The notes beneath the pieces were generated by a model. The model was not told the origin of the DNA. It saw only the letters and a list, made by a program, of their open reading frames with translations, and searched no databases. Shown here piece after piece: positions 16,401-24,814 of a stretch of 64,000 nt of DNA. This DNA is from Cohnella endophytica (GTDB taxonomy: Bacteria; Bacillota; Bacilli; Paenibacillales; Paenibacillaceae), in contig NZ_RBZM01000004.1 of the NCBI RefSeq assembly GCF_003628305.1, positions 124,001-188,000 of the forward strand. Direction: 5' to 3'. How positions within the stretch are numbered: the stretch's first letter is position 1; every line of letters starts with the position of its first letter. The position numbers were made by a program, and so were the translations under genes.

Positions 16401-19400
16401 CTCATGAAAGACGATCTGTCGAACGGTGCGCTATTGGACGTCGGTCATCTGTCAGGGCTTGTCGTGAAGGCAGGAACGACTGCAGTGGATTTGGCTCCCG
16501 TTTTCGCTAATTTGACTCCTTATGACGGTTATGCGGCCGGCGTTCCGGTTCGAAGCTATGCGACCCAAGTTCCCGCGGATGCTTCTTCCGTTTCGATCAC
16601 GGCAACGGCGGCTGACAGCGGAGCCACGATTACGATGAATGGAGCATCGATTGCCGGGCTCAATTCGCAGACGATTACGCTCCATGACGGGATCAATCCG
16701 ATCGACATTACCGTCAAGGCAAGAGACGGCTCGACGATAACGTATACGGTGGCGGTAAATCGCGCAGGCGATTCCGGCGGCAACCCGACCGAAAAGTCTC
16801 CTATCGTTATCAGCGAAATTTATGGGGGCGGCAATCAGGCAAGCTATAACGCCGACAATACGATTAAAAATCAGCCTCTGTATAAATATGATTACGTGGA
16901 GCTGTACAACCCGTCCAACCACGACGTCGATGTAAGCGGATGGAGCTTGCAATATGGCGGAGCAACCGCAACGACTTGGACCGTTATCGGACTGTCTGCG
17001 GCTTCCAAGCCGCATCCCGTCATCCCGGCGCATGGATATTTTCTTATCCAATTGGGCGCTTTCAGCGGCACTTTAAAAGCGGGCCAAAATGCAGCAACGC
17101 CTCAATATTCGCTTCCCGCCGCGGATTTGGTAGATCCGAACGGAACCGATATCGACAACAAAGACGGGAAAATCGCGTTGCTTGATCATGCGGTCGCTAT
17201 GGACAAGGCGGATCCCAAAGCTTCGGCCAATGCTATCCATGTCGTGGATTTCGTAGGATTTGGCGGCGCGAACGCCTCTGAAGGAAGCAAAGCAGCCGCT
17301 TCCGGTTCCGTCATTAAATCTATCGTTCGCAAAGCGCTTGATCCGAAGTCGATCGCCGCAAGCAAGCTGCCTGTCTCGCACGCCTCGCTTGATCCTACCG
17401 CTGTCGGCGGCGGCGTATACGGCAACGGCTGGGATACCGACAATAACTCCGACGATTTTGCGGTGATCGGGAGCGGTAGCTACGGAACGCCGCAAAACTC
17501 GGCGAGCACGAGATACCCGGAAACCGTGTACGTGGAAACAGATCCGGCAAGCAACGAGATCGTCATGGATTCCGGAAAAACAGTCAATTCAAGCTATAGC
17601 ACCGTGTATCTCTCGTTTCCCTACAATGCCGGCATCAAGAACGGCGCATTAGCAAACGGCACGGAGTATACGATCAGCGCGCTTCCGCCGGGGTTGATAG
17701 CGACAGTGACGGGAGATCCGGCCAACAATCGCGTCGCCGTCCAATTGGCCGGTACGGCCGGCACCGCGGTAACAAACGATATCGATCTGGGCATCGTGAT
17801 TAAAGCGGCTGCGATCGCAACGACCGGAGAGTCTAAAGACTCTCCCCCGGTTACGGTTACGCTTCGACATTTTGCCGCGCAGACGGCTGTATCGGCGCAA
17901 CCTTTGGGCGATACCAACCTATTAATGAGTTCGGATACCGCCTTGGATTCTTCGGCCAATTCCTTTACCTTGAAGCTGACGAACGGCACGATAAAAAGCG
18001 GGACGCTGACTCCGATGCAGGATTTCGCCATCAACGGTTTGCCTGTCGGATTTACCGCATCGGCCGTCGGGGATCCCGCGGCAAACACGGTGAAGTTTAC
18101 GATCGCGGGAACGGCGAACTCTCCGGTGACGTCGAAAGTAAACTTGTCCGTCGTACTAAAAGGAGCATCCGTCTCGACTGCCGGACTGTCCGACTCGGCG
18201 CCAATCACGGGCATTACGCTTATTGATCATATGCAACCTATTCTCGATTTCGAGAATCAAGCCTGGAAGGCTCGTCTGTTCGAGCTGAGCAACGCCCCGA
18301 TCGTCGGCCATTCGGTGACCGATGTCGGAACCGATTATAAAGTTGGAGACAGCGTAAAGCTGGGCGGATTCTCGGGACTGATCCACTTGCCCGGCGATCC
18401 GATCGATATTTACTACACGATTACGGACAGAGGTCCGAATGGAGATAAAGCGGACGTACCTAATTCCAAAGTATTTCCGGTTCCGGCCTTCTCGCCGCAA
18501 ATCGACAAGATCCGGTTAAAGAACGGCCGAGTCGAAGTTCTCGAGCAAATTCCGCTCCGCTTGCCGGCAGGGTATTTGGATCCGGTGACGGGTACGAGTC
18601 TCATTTCCGGAATTTCCAACTTCCCTTCGAACAGCGGAGCTAAGCTTCCCGTTGACGGACAACTCGACGAGGTGCCGATCGGAGCGAACAACAGGGTGCT
18701 TCCTGCCGATCCTTACGGTTTGGATATCGAGAGCATCGGATACAATCCGAAGGACGACACGTTCTGGATCGGCGAGGAATATCGCCCGAGTCTCGTTCAA
18801 GTGAAGCGCGACGGTACGATCCTGCAACGGCTAGTTCCGAGCGGGGAAGAAGCGCTTTTCTCGAATGCTCCGGCAGTTCCGGTTCGCGGCGTAATTCCGG
18901 CCGTATTCGGAATGCGGGATCCGAACAAAGGCTTTGAAGGGGCATCGGTTACTCCGGACGGAAAATATTTGTTCGTCGTAAATCAGGGACCTTTAACAAA
19001 TCCGGCCAATTCGGATCCGTCGAAGTCTTTCGCCCTGCGATTCCTGAAGATCGACTTGAGCAAACCGGTGCCGGAAACCGTCGGGGAGTATGTATATGTA
19101 ACCGACATCGGCGGCAAATACATGATCTCGGATATCGTGGCACTCGATCAAGATCATGTTCTAGTGGATGAACGCGACGGGAAAGTCGCCCACAAAATGA
19201 TTTACATGGCGGATTTCTCCCATGCTACGAACATTCTGGGCAAGCTCGATCAAACGACGGGCACTACGGTGGAATCCAAAATTCAATCCGGCTTCGTCGC
19301 TAATAAGACGTACGATTTCACCTTAGCAAATTCATCGGTTCTGACCGTGTCGCCCGCGAATAAATCGCTTGTTCTCAATCCGCTTGAGTTCGGATATCCC

Positions 19401-21812
19401 AACGCCAAGCTGGAAGGGCTGGCCCTGCCCAACGCTCATACGATCGTAATCGCCAACGACAATGACTTCGGCGTGGCGAACAGCGATAAAGAGCAGGTCT
19501 GGATGTATACATTGGATGTTCCTGTTGCCGCCGAGGCGCCGGTCGTTTCGAAAGCGAGCCGGACAGGTCAAGTGTCCGCGCTTATATCCGGCACTCAGGG
19601 TTCGACGGATATTACCATTACGGAAACGTTAGGGGAAGACAGTCTGCTGGGAACGGTCACCTTTGTGCTTCCGGAGGGGATTTCCGCGACCACTCAGGAT
19701 GTCGTAGCGATTGGCGATGAACTGCCGCGCTTGCTGAACGCCTCCGAGATCATGCCGAATAGGAACGGTAAATATGTGGTCGTCGACGGTATTTCCCTTA
19801 AAAGCGGAGAGAAGATCAGACTTCATTTGGCAGGGAAGACGTTGCCGGGTACGTCGGCTGCCTTCCGGGTGTACGTCGATTCGGACGGACCGGAACGAAA
19901 TTATTCCTTGAGCGCCGGAACGTCGGTTAACGCGGACACGGCACAGACGGCGAGCAACGAAGCCGGTTTGCAGTCGATAACCGTCGGCGGCAAGAACGTA
20001 GATTTGAATCATTCTATGACAACCGTTACTATGTTGCCGGGAACCCAATCGGTTAGCATCGTCGCAACTTTGCAACATACGAAGGCTTCCCTTCGCATTA
20101 ACAATGAGACGGTAATAAGCGGAAACGCTAAATCCGTCGCGGTGACAACGGGGAAAAATCTCATTACGGTTACGGGCGTTGCCGAGAACGGGGCGGCTTT
20201 CCGAACGTACTCTTTAGAAATCGTTGTCCCGTTCCAAGTCGACGCAATTTCTTTGAATAAACAATCGCTGTCATTAAACAAAGGTCAAACATCGCAACTG
20301 ATAGCGACAGTAACTCCTTTTGTCCCGGCCGATCTAGTATCCTGGTCGTCCGAACATCCGGAGATCGTCGCTGTGGCACAGAACGGATTGATTACGGCCC
20401 TATCCATCGGCAGCGCGGTAATTACGGCATATTCGGGTTCGAAGCAAGTGACCGTCTCCATTACGGTTACGGATAATCAGGATAGCGGTAACCCAGGAAA
20501 CCCAGGAAACCCAGGAAACCCAGGAAGCCCAGGTGCAGGCGGACCGACTACGCCGAACGAAGGCGGCAATAGCTCCTCCGGAGTAACCATGGATCCGTCG
20601 AAAGTGAAGAGCAATGTCGAGACGGACGCTTCCGGTCGCAAGGCGGAACAACTTACAGTCGATTCAGGCTCGTTGTCCGAAGCGTTCTCGCAATTAACCG
20701 GGAAAAACAAAGCGTCGCAGCAAGTGATTATCAATTCGCAAACGAACGCGTCTTCAGTAATAGCGGGCTTACCTGCTAGCAGCTTGATCGAGGCATCCAA
20801 GTCCGTTCCGGATGCGACGATCGTGGTCAATATGGATAGAGTAAGCTATTCTCTGCCGCTGAAAGCTCTAGATTTAACTGCCGTCGCCCGCGAGCTGGGG
20901 GCAAATGCGGATCAAGTCGGCATTTCCATCCAACTTCAAACGTTAGACGGCGCGGAACTCGCGGCTGCTCTAGCTAAAACGGAGGCAAACGGAGCGAGAG
21001 CTTTGAGCTCTGTATTCGAGTTCAAGATCATGGCGACGGCAAATGGACGTACGACGGAAGTCCATTTGGTATCGGGGGTTTATGCGCCAAGAACGATCTT
21101 GCTCCCTGCGTCCGTCGACGCGAAAGCAGCAACGGTCGTACGGATTGAAGCAGATGGCACGTTATCGTTCGTACCGGCGGTAATTAGCGGCAGCAAAGCC
21201 CAATTTTTCAGTCCGACGAACAGTTTGTATGCGGTGGTGTCTTCGCCGAAGTCATTCCGCGACGTAACGGGACACTGGGCTCGCGGAGATATCGAAAAGA
21301 TGGCGTCCAAGCTGATGGTAGCCGGATTCCAAGACGGGAGCTTCCGTCCGAACGGCCCAATCACCCGCGCCGAATTCACCGCGTTATTAGTCCGCTCTTT
21401 GGGCTTGAACGCTACCCAAGGAAACGTCCTGCCATTCAAAGACATCCGTTCGGGTGCCTGGTATACCGGCACCGTTCAAGCGGCCGTAGCCGCAGGTATC
21501 ATTTCGGGCTTCCAGGACGGCTCGTTCCGCCCGGACGAGGCGGTCACGCGCGAGCAAATGGCCGTCGCGATCCAAAGGGCGCTGCAGTTCATCGGGAAGC
21601 CGCTGCCAGCGGCAAGCGCGGATCAAGTTCTTTTGAAGTTCAAAGATCGCACGGAGATTTCCGGATGGGCCCAATCCGCAGTCGCATCGCTTGCGCAGGC
21701 CGGACTGCTGACCGGGAGTGCTGGCAGCATTAACCCCGGCTCCACCGCCACTCGCGCGGAAACGGTCGTGTTGCTGGAGAGAATGCTGCAAAATGCGGGA
21801 TTCTTGAATTAG
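13494..21812 (+). CDS. Giant SLH-anchored surface protein: LTD-DUF2252-LTD-phytase-like-Big_2-SLH
   Basis: About 2772 residues. TTG 13494 is chosen because AGAGGAG lies eight bases upstream; the in-frame ATG at 13386 abuts the mgtE terminator. An N-terminal signal-type hydrophobic helix (YALIVAVACYSV) is followed by a lamin-tail domain (about residues 43-290), Ig-like repeats and a DUF2252 domain (about 570-970). A cadherin-like sandwich, a second lamin-tail domain (about 1100-1335), further repeats, a phytase/esterase-like propeller domain (about 1605-2010) and Big_2 (about 2250-2328) come next. A Gly-Asn-Pro linker and three SLH domains (about 2588-2772) end it. The SLH domains attach the protein to secondary wall polymer. 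Lamin-tail and phytase-like domains fit extracellular nucleic acid or phosphoester handling. DUF2252 inside such a protein is unexpected. The gene stands alone. Confidence 0.93.
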   Translation: MLNSRIKKTITYALIVAVACYSVIGGFDLRPDPAAAAGQAFTKTADRVVISKFSPNGNRPSFNGSGPTATVKNNTMYKYDFIELYNPTEQPVDLSGWTLQYADKPKNGSWTWKTLTGLSGTIKPHGYFLIQEDFDHDPSVGAPMESPIYGSDLPAPDITATAATGLFKMNKDYGKIALVANGTSLTNAADPRSDANAAALKDLAVYDADGAAGTAGVIKVYNYAVRKAVNPADPIGAGLATNSTDGSPNVNEAKYGNGYNTDNNAVDFLIGGSTSFSGTNPANVRNSSSASAPIMIYAQPDAQYNKIAMTTPSAIDPSHNTVYLQFPFYTGLKSGFDTNDVVVAGLPAGLSYIVKPDAANHRLGIEIGQSPSNPISTDTPFTVKVKASAVSTGETIDSDAVSFSIAAPLPQTPSTKVQATVDQGTFKMSTTTKVDGVRSSIALSVPNVDTVGLKSAIASNAYTFTPPLPAGLSLTAATDPANHKITFQLSGTPAVPITEDVHLNLVLHNGVMQSATANGQTIQDSDPIGGITIEKMSPVVDPARKTFIVGTMKASNAFFSDPAMKSDKYATQAKTGFDFFRGTPDVFFKDLNTAVLPVPASWKQLGLTVTIQGDAHLQNVGTFENADGQVKFDLNDFDSASDAPFYWDLLRMVPSLYLERDNGANANEKSLTDADVNDIASTFLDEYRSTLDSLQKGSLNLSKELTASSLGNGFTKSLVAQMEASTRVDQLQKAAPATGNARTFLSDSSKYVVPTVAQRQQFDVAWASYLVSISQFAAAKKIDNPNYFNVKDVVYRINQGNSSRGSMRFNVVIEGPSSGPDDDILLDVKEEFIPSLYLNVDANPNEYTQAYGTNHGKRVADLYKKMSANTENFAGTMAMGGRTFLVRTIAVSKGDYTSAKSPKAFNSKADFSDYMKYTAQAYAMAHARSKTGFAANFAAAMDDAAWADFKSKLLGLAADYYLQAKSDFGLMKDDLSNGALLDVGHLSGLVVKAGTTAVDLAPVFANLTPYDGYAAGVPVRSYATQVPADASSVSITATAADSGATITMNGASIAGLNSQTITLHDGINPIDITVKARDGSTITYTVAVNRAGDSGGNPTEKSPIVISEIYGGGNQASYNADNTIKNQPLYKYDYVELYNPSNHDVDVSGWSLQYGGATATTWTVIGLSAASKPHPVIPAHGYFLIQLGAFSGTLKAGQNAATPQYSLPAADLVDPNGTDIDNKDGKIALLDHAVAMDKADPKASANAIHVVDFVGFGGANASEGSKAAASGSVIKSIVRKALDPKSIAASKLPVSHASLDPTAVGGGVYGNGWDTDNNSDDFAVIGSGSYGTPQNSASTRYPETVYVETDPASNEIVMDSGKTVNSSYSTVYLSFPYNAGIKNGALANGTEYTISALPPGLIATVTGDPANNRVAVQLAGTAGTAVTNDIDLGIVIKAAAIATTGESKDSPPVTVTLRHFAAQTAVSAQPLGDTNLLMSSDTALDSSANSFTLKLTNGTIKSGTLTPMQDFAINGLPVGFTASAVGDPAANTVKFTIAGTANSPVTSKVNLSVVLKGASVSTAGLSDSAPITGITLIDHMQPILDFENQAWKARLFELSNAPIVGHSVTDVGTDYKVGDSVKLGGFSGLIHLPGDPIDIYYTITDRGPNGDKADVPNSKVFPVPAFSPQIDKIRLKNGRVEVLEQIPLRLPAGYLDPVTGTSLISGISNFPSNSGAKLPVDGQLDEVPIGANNRVLPADPYGLDIESIGYNPKDDTFWIGEEYRPSLVQVKRDGTILQRLVPSGEEALFSNAPAVPVRGVIPAVFGMRDPNKGFEGASVTPDGKYLFVVNQGPLTNPANSDPSKSFALRFLKIDLSKPVPETVGEYVYVTDIGGKYMISDIVALDQDHVLVDERDGKVAHKMIYMADFSHATNILGKLDQTTGTTVESKIQSGFVANKTYDFTLANSSVLTVSPANKSLVLNPLEFGYPNAKLEGLALPNAHTIVIANDNDFGVANSDKEQVWMYTLDVPVAAEAPVVSKASRTGQVSALISGTQGSTDITITETLGEDSLLGTVTFVLPEGISATTQDVVAIGDELPRLLNASEIMPNRNGKYVVVDGISLKSGEKIRLHLAGKTLPGTSAAFRVYVDSDGPERNYSLSAGTSVNADTAQTASNEAGLQSITVGGKNVDLNHSMTTVTMLPGTQSVSIVATLQHTKASLRINNETVISGNAKSVAVTTGKNLITVTGVAENGAAFRTYSLEIVVPFQVDAISLNKQSLSLNKGQTSQLIATVTPFVPADLVSWSSEHPEIVAVAQNGLITALSIGSAVITAYSGSKQVTVSITVTDNQDSGNPGNPGNPGNPGSPGAGGPTTPNEGGNSSSGVTMDPSKVKSNVETDASGRKAEQLTVDSGSLSEAFSQLTGKNKASQQVIINSQTNASSVIAGLPASSLIEASKSVPDATIVVNMDRVSYSLPLKALDLTAVARELGANADQVGISIQLQTLDGAELAAALAKTEANGARALSSVFEFKIMATANGRTTEVHLVSGVYAPRTILLPASVDAKAATVVRIEADGTLSFVPAVISGSKAQFFSPTNSLYAVVSSPKSFRDVTGHWARGDIEKMASKLMVAGFQDGSFRPNGPITRAEFTALLVRSLGLNATQGNVLPFKDIRSGAWYTGTVQAAVAAGIISGFQDGSFRPDEAVTREQMAVAIQRALQFIGKPLPAASADQVLLKFKDRTEISGWAQSAVASLAQAGLLTGSAGSINPGSTATRAETVVLLERMLQNAGFLN
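20493..20535 (+). repeat. Short tandem repeat coding the Gly-Asn-Pro linker
   Basis: Four to five copies of the 9-base unit GGAAACCCA encode a (Gly-Asn-Pro)n linker between Big_2 and the following domain. Identical copies suggest slippage-prone length variation. Confidence 0.75.
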
Positions 21813-21857
21813 CGGAAACAGGCAAGAGACTTAGCCCACTTGGGTCCTCTTCAAAGG

Positions 21858-21892
21858 AAAAGGTCAACCAGAACTGATCTGGTTGACCTTTT
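21858..21892. terminator. Bidirectional terminator between convergent genes
   Basis: 14-bp perfect stem (AAAAGGTCAACCAG / CTGGTTGACCTTTT) with a seven-base loop, placed between the SLH gene and the TVP38-type gene; T-rich on both exits. Confidence 0.88.
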
Positions 21893-21915
21893 CTTATTAG
21901 GTGGGGTGGCTTCAT

Positions 21916-22452
21916 CTATAAAAGAAAGCCAAGAAGATGTTTGCCAATAAAAGCGTAAAACAGCATTCCCGGAATTTTACCTATTGCGGATGCTAACGCA
22001 TATAACGGAAATGAAATGGAAGCGGCACCGGCATAAACGGAAACGATCGCTTGCGGAAGTACCGGAACAAGACGTGCCAACAAGATGGAAACAAACGGAT
22101 TCCTCTTCATTTTGGCAGTAAAAGCTTGTACTCGTTCGTTGTTCGACAGCCAGATTTCTGCTTGATCGCCATAAAAAAATCTAGCGTAAGCATACATCAG
22201 AAGAGAAGAAATCCAAGCGCCTGTCCAGCATAACAACGCGCCAGGGAAAGTGCCGTAAACAAATGCCATAATCCCAATGACGACGCTGTAAGGGAGTACG
22301 GGAAAAAAAGTAAGGCAGATCGTAATCAAAAGCATCAGAAACATCGAATGGGAGCCTTGCTGCATCCAAGCCAGCAGCTCGGTTTTATTTAAGAAAAGGA
22401 CATAAACCATTAATGCGTAGAAAAGAATAGCAAGCCATTTTTTCATTCTCAC
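21916..22452 (-). CDS. TVP38/TMEM64 (VTT/SNARE-associated) family membrane protein
   Basis: The 178-residue polytopic protein starts at ATG 22452; an alternative ATG lies six bases inside. It has about five hydrophobic segments. VTT-domain features are FPVLPYSVVIGIMAFVYG near residues 50-67 and the LLARLVPVLPQAIVSVYAG re-entrant motif near 125-143, which resembles the F/LxRxxPxxP signature of DedA/TVP38 proteins. Members of this superfamily are linked to lipid scrambling or undecaprenyl-phosphate and phospholipid translocation. The exact substrate here is not known. It is a single gene, divergent from the two-component system at 22608. Confidence 0.85.
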   Translation of the reverse strand: MRMKKWLAILFYALMVYVLFLNKTELLAWMQQGSHSMFLMLLITICLTFFPVLPYSVVIGIMAFVYGTFPGALLCWTGAWISSLLMYAYARFFYGDQAEIWLSNNERVQAFTAKMKRNPFVSILLARLVPVLPQAIVSVYAGAASISFPLYALASAIGKIPGMLFYAFIGKHLLGFLL

Positions 22453-22548
22453 GCTTCCTGCCAGTATCTAAAGTTGGTTATCCTGACCCGATTATACAGG
22501 AATGATTGGGAGAAGTCATAGTAGGAAGATCGCACGGCGGATGATTTA

Positions 22549-22575
22549 TTCAACGCTTCCGATTTATTGTATAAT
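22549..22575 (+). promoter_or_regulatory. Probable promoter of the second two-component system
   Basis: A perfect TATAAT (22570-22575) lies 32 bases before the regulator start, with TTCAAC (22549-22554) 15 bases upstream as a weak -35. Confidence 0.5.
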
Positions 22576-22607
22576 GGCTAGATGAAAGACAGGGAAAGAG
22601 GGAACGG

Positions 22608-23282
22608 ATGCCTACGATACTTGTTGCCGACGACGATGAGAACATTCGCGAACTCGTCTGTTTATTTCTACGCAACGACGGATTCGCGACAGTCGAAGCC
22701 GCGGACGGCAAGGAAGCACTAACCGTCTACGCCTCAACGCATATCGATCTTGTCGTGTTAGATATTATGATGCCGATCATGGATGGTTGGACATTATGCA
22801 AGGAGCTCAGAAAAGCCGATCCCGATCTTCCGTTACTTATGCTGACCGCGAGAGGCGAAACATGGGAGAAAGTGAAAGGGTTCGAATTAGGGACGGACGA
22901 TTATTTGACGAAACCCTTCGATCCGTTGGAGTTGACGGCTCGTGTCAGGGCATTATTGAAACGCTACCGGATTGGCTCCACCCAGACGATCCAATTCGGC
23001 AACGTCACTCTCGATCGGCAGGCTTATAAAGTGATGAGAGGGACGGAGTCGTTCTCGTTGCCGCTCAAGGAGTTTGAATTGCTGTATAAGCTCGCCGGAA
23101 CCCCAGGACAAGTGTATACGCGCGAACAGCTGATCGACCAGATTTGGGGGATTGATTACGCTGGAGATGATCGAACGATAGACGTGCATATCAAACGCCT
23201 GCGCGAGCGGTTCGCTAACGCATCCGATTTTCGCATCGAGACCGTACGTGGTCTTGGTTACCGGCTTGAGGTATACGAATGA
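22608..23282 (+). CDS. OmpR/PhoB-family response regulator
   Basis: The 224-residue protein starts at ATG 22608 after GAAAGAGGGAACGG. The receiver domain has ADDDEN, phospho-acceptor Asp52 in VVLDIMMPI, and YLTKPFDPLEL with the conserved Lys. The C-terminal winged helix carries LPLKEFELLYKLA, TIDVHIKRLRERF and GLGYRLEVYE. The stop overlaps the kinase start (ATGA), so the two are translated together. The tandem GTTCATA box just after the kinase gene, upstream of the hydrolase, is a likely binding site because OmpR-type regulators bind 11-bp-spaced direct repeats. Confidence 0.95.
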   Translation: MPTILVADDDENIRELVCLFLRNDGFATVEAADGKEALTVYASTHIDLVVLDIMMPIMDGWTLCKELRKADPDLPLLMLTARGETWEKVKGFELGTDDYLTKPFDPLELTARVRALLKRYRIGSTQTIQFGNVTLDRQAYKVMRGTESFSLPLKEFELLYKLAGTPGQVYTREQLIDQIWGIDYAGDDRTIDVHIKRLRERFANASDFRIETVRGLGYRLEVYE

Positions 23283-24655
23283 TTAATTCCTTATATACGC
23301 GCGTCGTTCTGACATTTCTAGTCTCCGTGATCGGAGGGACGATCATTGCGTTTTTTGTGGCAACTTGGGTCTATAAAGAGAAATTGAACGAAAACTTGCA
23401 AATTACCTTAAATGACTTCGGCAGGGATATCGCCCGGATTTACGAGACAATTCCGTTACGCGAAGCGGACTCGTTCGTAAGTGAAATGAAGCAGCTCAAT
23501 TCTTTTCATATTCAAATATACGATGAAACGGGTAAGTTCCGGTCTTTCGGAAAAAATAACGAACACCATACTTTTAACGTGACGATGGAACAAGTAAAAG
23601 AAGTACTCGACGGAGACGTTGTCCAAGTCCAGACGAACGGCGTTGATCCCGTGCTCTTAGGTTTGCCGTTGAAAACGGAAATGGGAATAGAAGCGATGTT
23701 CGTGGAACAGCTCGCCCCCTCTTCCTCTTCATTTCTCGTCAAATGGATTTTGAATTTTGTGACCTATTCGTTGCTAGCAGGAAGCCTATTGATTCTGTTG
23801 GCCGCTATGTTTCTTGTCAAACCGATCAAAAAGCTGACAAAAGCGACTAAGCGAATAGCAGCTGGAGATTTCAACGTTAAGATGAATATTAAGCAAAAGG
23901 GCGAGATAGGTACTTTGGCTCGCAGCTTCGAAGAAATGATGCATGATCTGCAGCAGCTTGAGCAAATGCGCAGAGAATTCGTGTCGAACGTGTCTCACGA
24001 AGTTCAGTCGCCGCTCACCTCGATATCCGGTTACGCCATGGCGCTCAAGCAAGATGACATTGCGGATAACGATCGAAGCCGTTATCTCGATATTATTATC
24101 GCCGAAGCGGATCGGATGTCCAAGATGAGCGATAGCCTGTTAAAGCTGAGTTTGCTTGAATCGCAGTCACAGCAACTGCGGATGGTGACGTTCGGTCTTG
24201 ATGAACAGATTAGACGAATCATCGTCGCGATCCAGCCGCAATGGTCGGCTCGCAACATCCGTTTCGAGCTAGATTTGAAGGCCGTTCGAATAACGGCCGA
24301 TCATGAACTATTAACCCAGGTATGGACGAACATACTCGGCAATAGCATCAAATTTTCCATGGATGGCGGCGTTATTAACGTCAGCATCAAACAAGATACC
24401 CATAACGCAATCGTCCGAATATCGGACACCGGCATAGGGATTTCCCCCGAGGATCAGAAGCGTATATTCGATCGGTTTTTTAAGGCCGATCGTTCCCACA
24501 GTCGAAAGTATGGCGGTAGCGGCATGGGACTTGCCATCGTCAAACAGATCGTATCGCTTCATCAAGGCGACATCCGAGTGGAAAGCGAGCTCGGTCAAGG
24601 AACGACCGTCATGGTTAACTTGCCCCTCACTGCGCCAACGGATGAATTGGATTAA
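23279..24655 (+). CDS. Membrane sensor histidine kinase (HAMP-HisKA-HATPase)
   Basis: The 458-residue protein has a first transmembrane segment at about residues 8-30, an extracytoplasmic domain of about 125 residues, a second membrane segment near 160-182, and HAMP (IKKLTKATKRIAAGDF). The HisKA box VSNVSHEVQSPLTSISGY has His240. The ATPase domain shows ILGNSIKF, DTGIGI and GSGMGLAIV. The H-box has Gln-Ser where Arg-Thr is usual, but all catalytic residues are in place. It is the partner of the regulator at 22608. The signal is unknown; a hydrolase gene follows under a putative operator. Confidence 0.95.
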   Translation: MINSLYTRVVLTFLVSVIGGTIIAFFVATWVYKEKLNENLQITLNDFGRDIARIYETIPLREADSFVSEMKQLNSFHIQIYDETGKFRSFGKNNEHHTFNVTMEQVKEVLDGDVVQVQTNGVDPVLLGLPLKTEMGIEAMFVEQLAPSSSSFLVKWILNFVTYSLLAGSLLILLAAMFLVKPIKKLTKATKRIAAGDFNVKMNIKQKGEIGTLARSFEEMMHDLQQLEQMRREFVSNVSHEVQSPLTSISGYAMALKQDDIADNDRSRYLDIIIAEADRMSKMSDSLLKLSLLESQSQQLRMVTFGLDEQIRRIIVAIQPQWSARNIRFELDLKAVRITADHELLTQVWTNILGNSIKFSMDGGVINVSIKQDTHNAIVRISDTGIGISPEDQKRIFDRFFKADRSHSRKYGGSGMGLAIVKQIVSLHQGDIRVESELGQGTTVMVNLPLTAPTDELD

Positions 24656-24656
24656 G

Positions 24657-24705
24657 GCTACGGCATTTAGTGCAAGTTTCTTGCAGTTGACGCCGTAGCT
24701 TTTTT
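24657..24705 (+). terminator. Terminator after the second two-component system
   Basis: GCTACGGC / GCCGTAGC outer stem enclosing an inner TGCAA/TTGCA hairpin, followed by six T. It starts just after the kinase stop. Confidence 0.8.
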
Positions 24706-24708
24706 GGT

Positions 24709-24726
24709 GTTCATACTCCGTTCATA
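24709..24726 (+). promoter_or_regulatory. Tandem GTTCATA-N4-GTTCATA operator
   Basis: Two perfect GTTCATA copies with 11-bp start-to-start spacing, one helical turn, typical of OmpR/PhoB-family dimer sites. The same double motif lies at 46051-46068. It is followed by the hydrolase gene and preceded by a two-component system. Confidence 0.55.
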
Positions 24727-24814
24727 TTGTCGTCACGGAGAGTCCATCTTCGTCGTATAAGCTTTCCATATCGGCTTATAAAGTAACCTAACAAACAGAC
24801 GAAGACAGGGGAAG

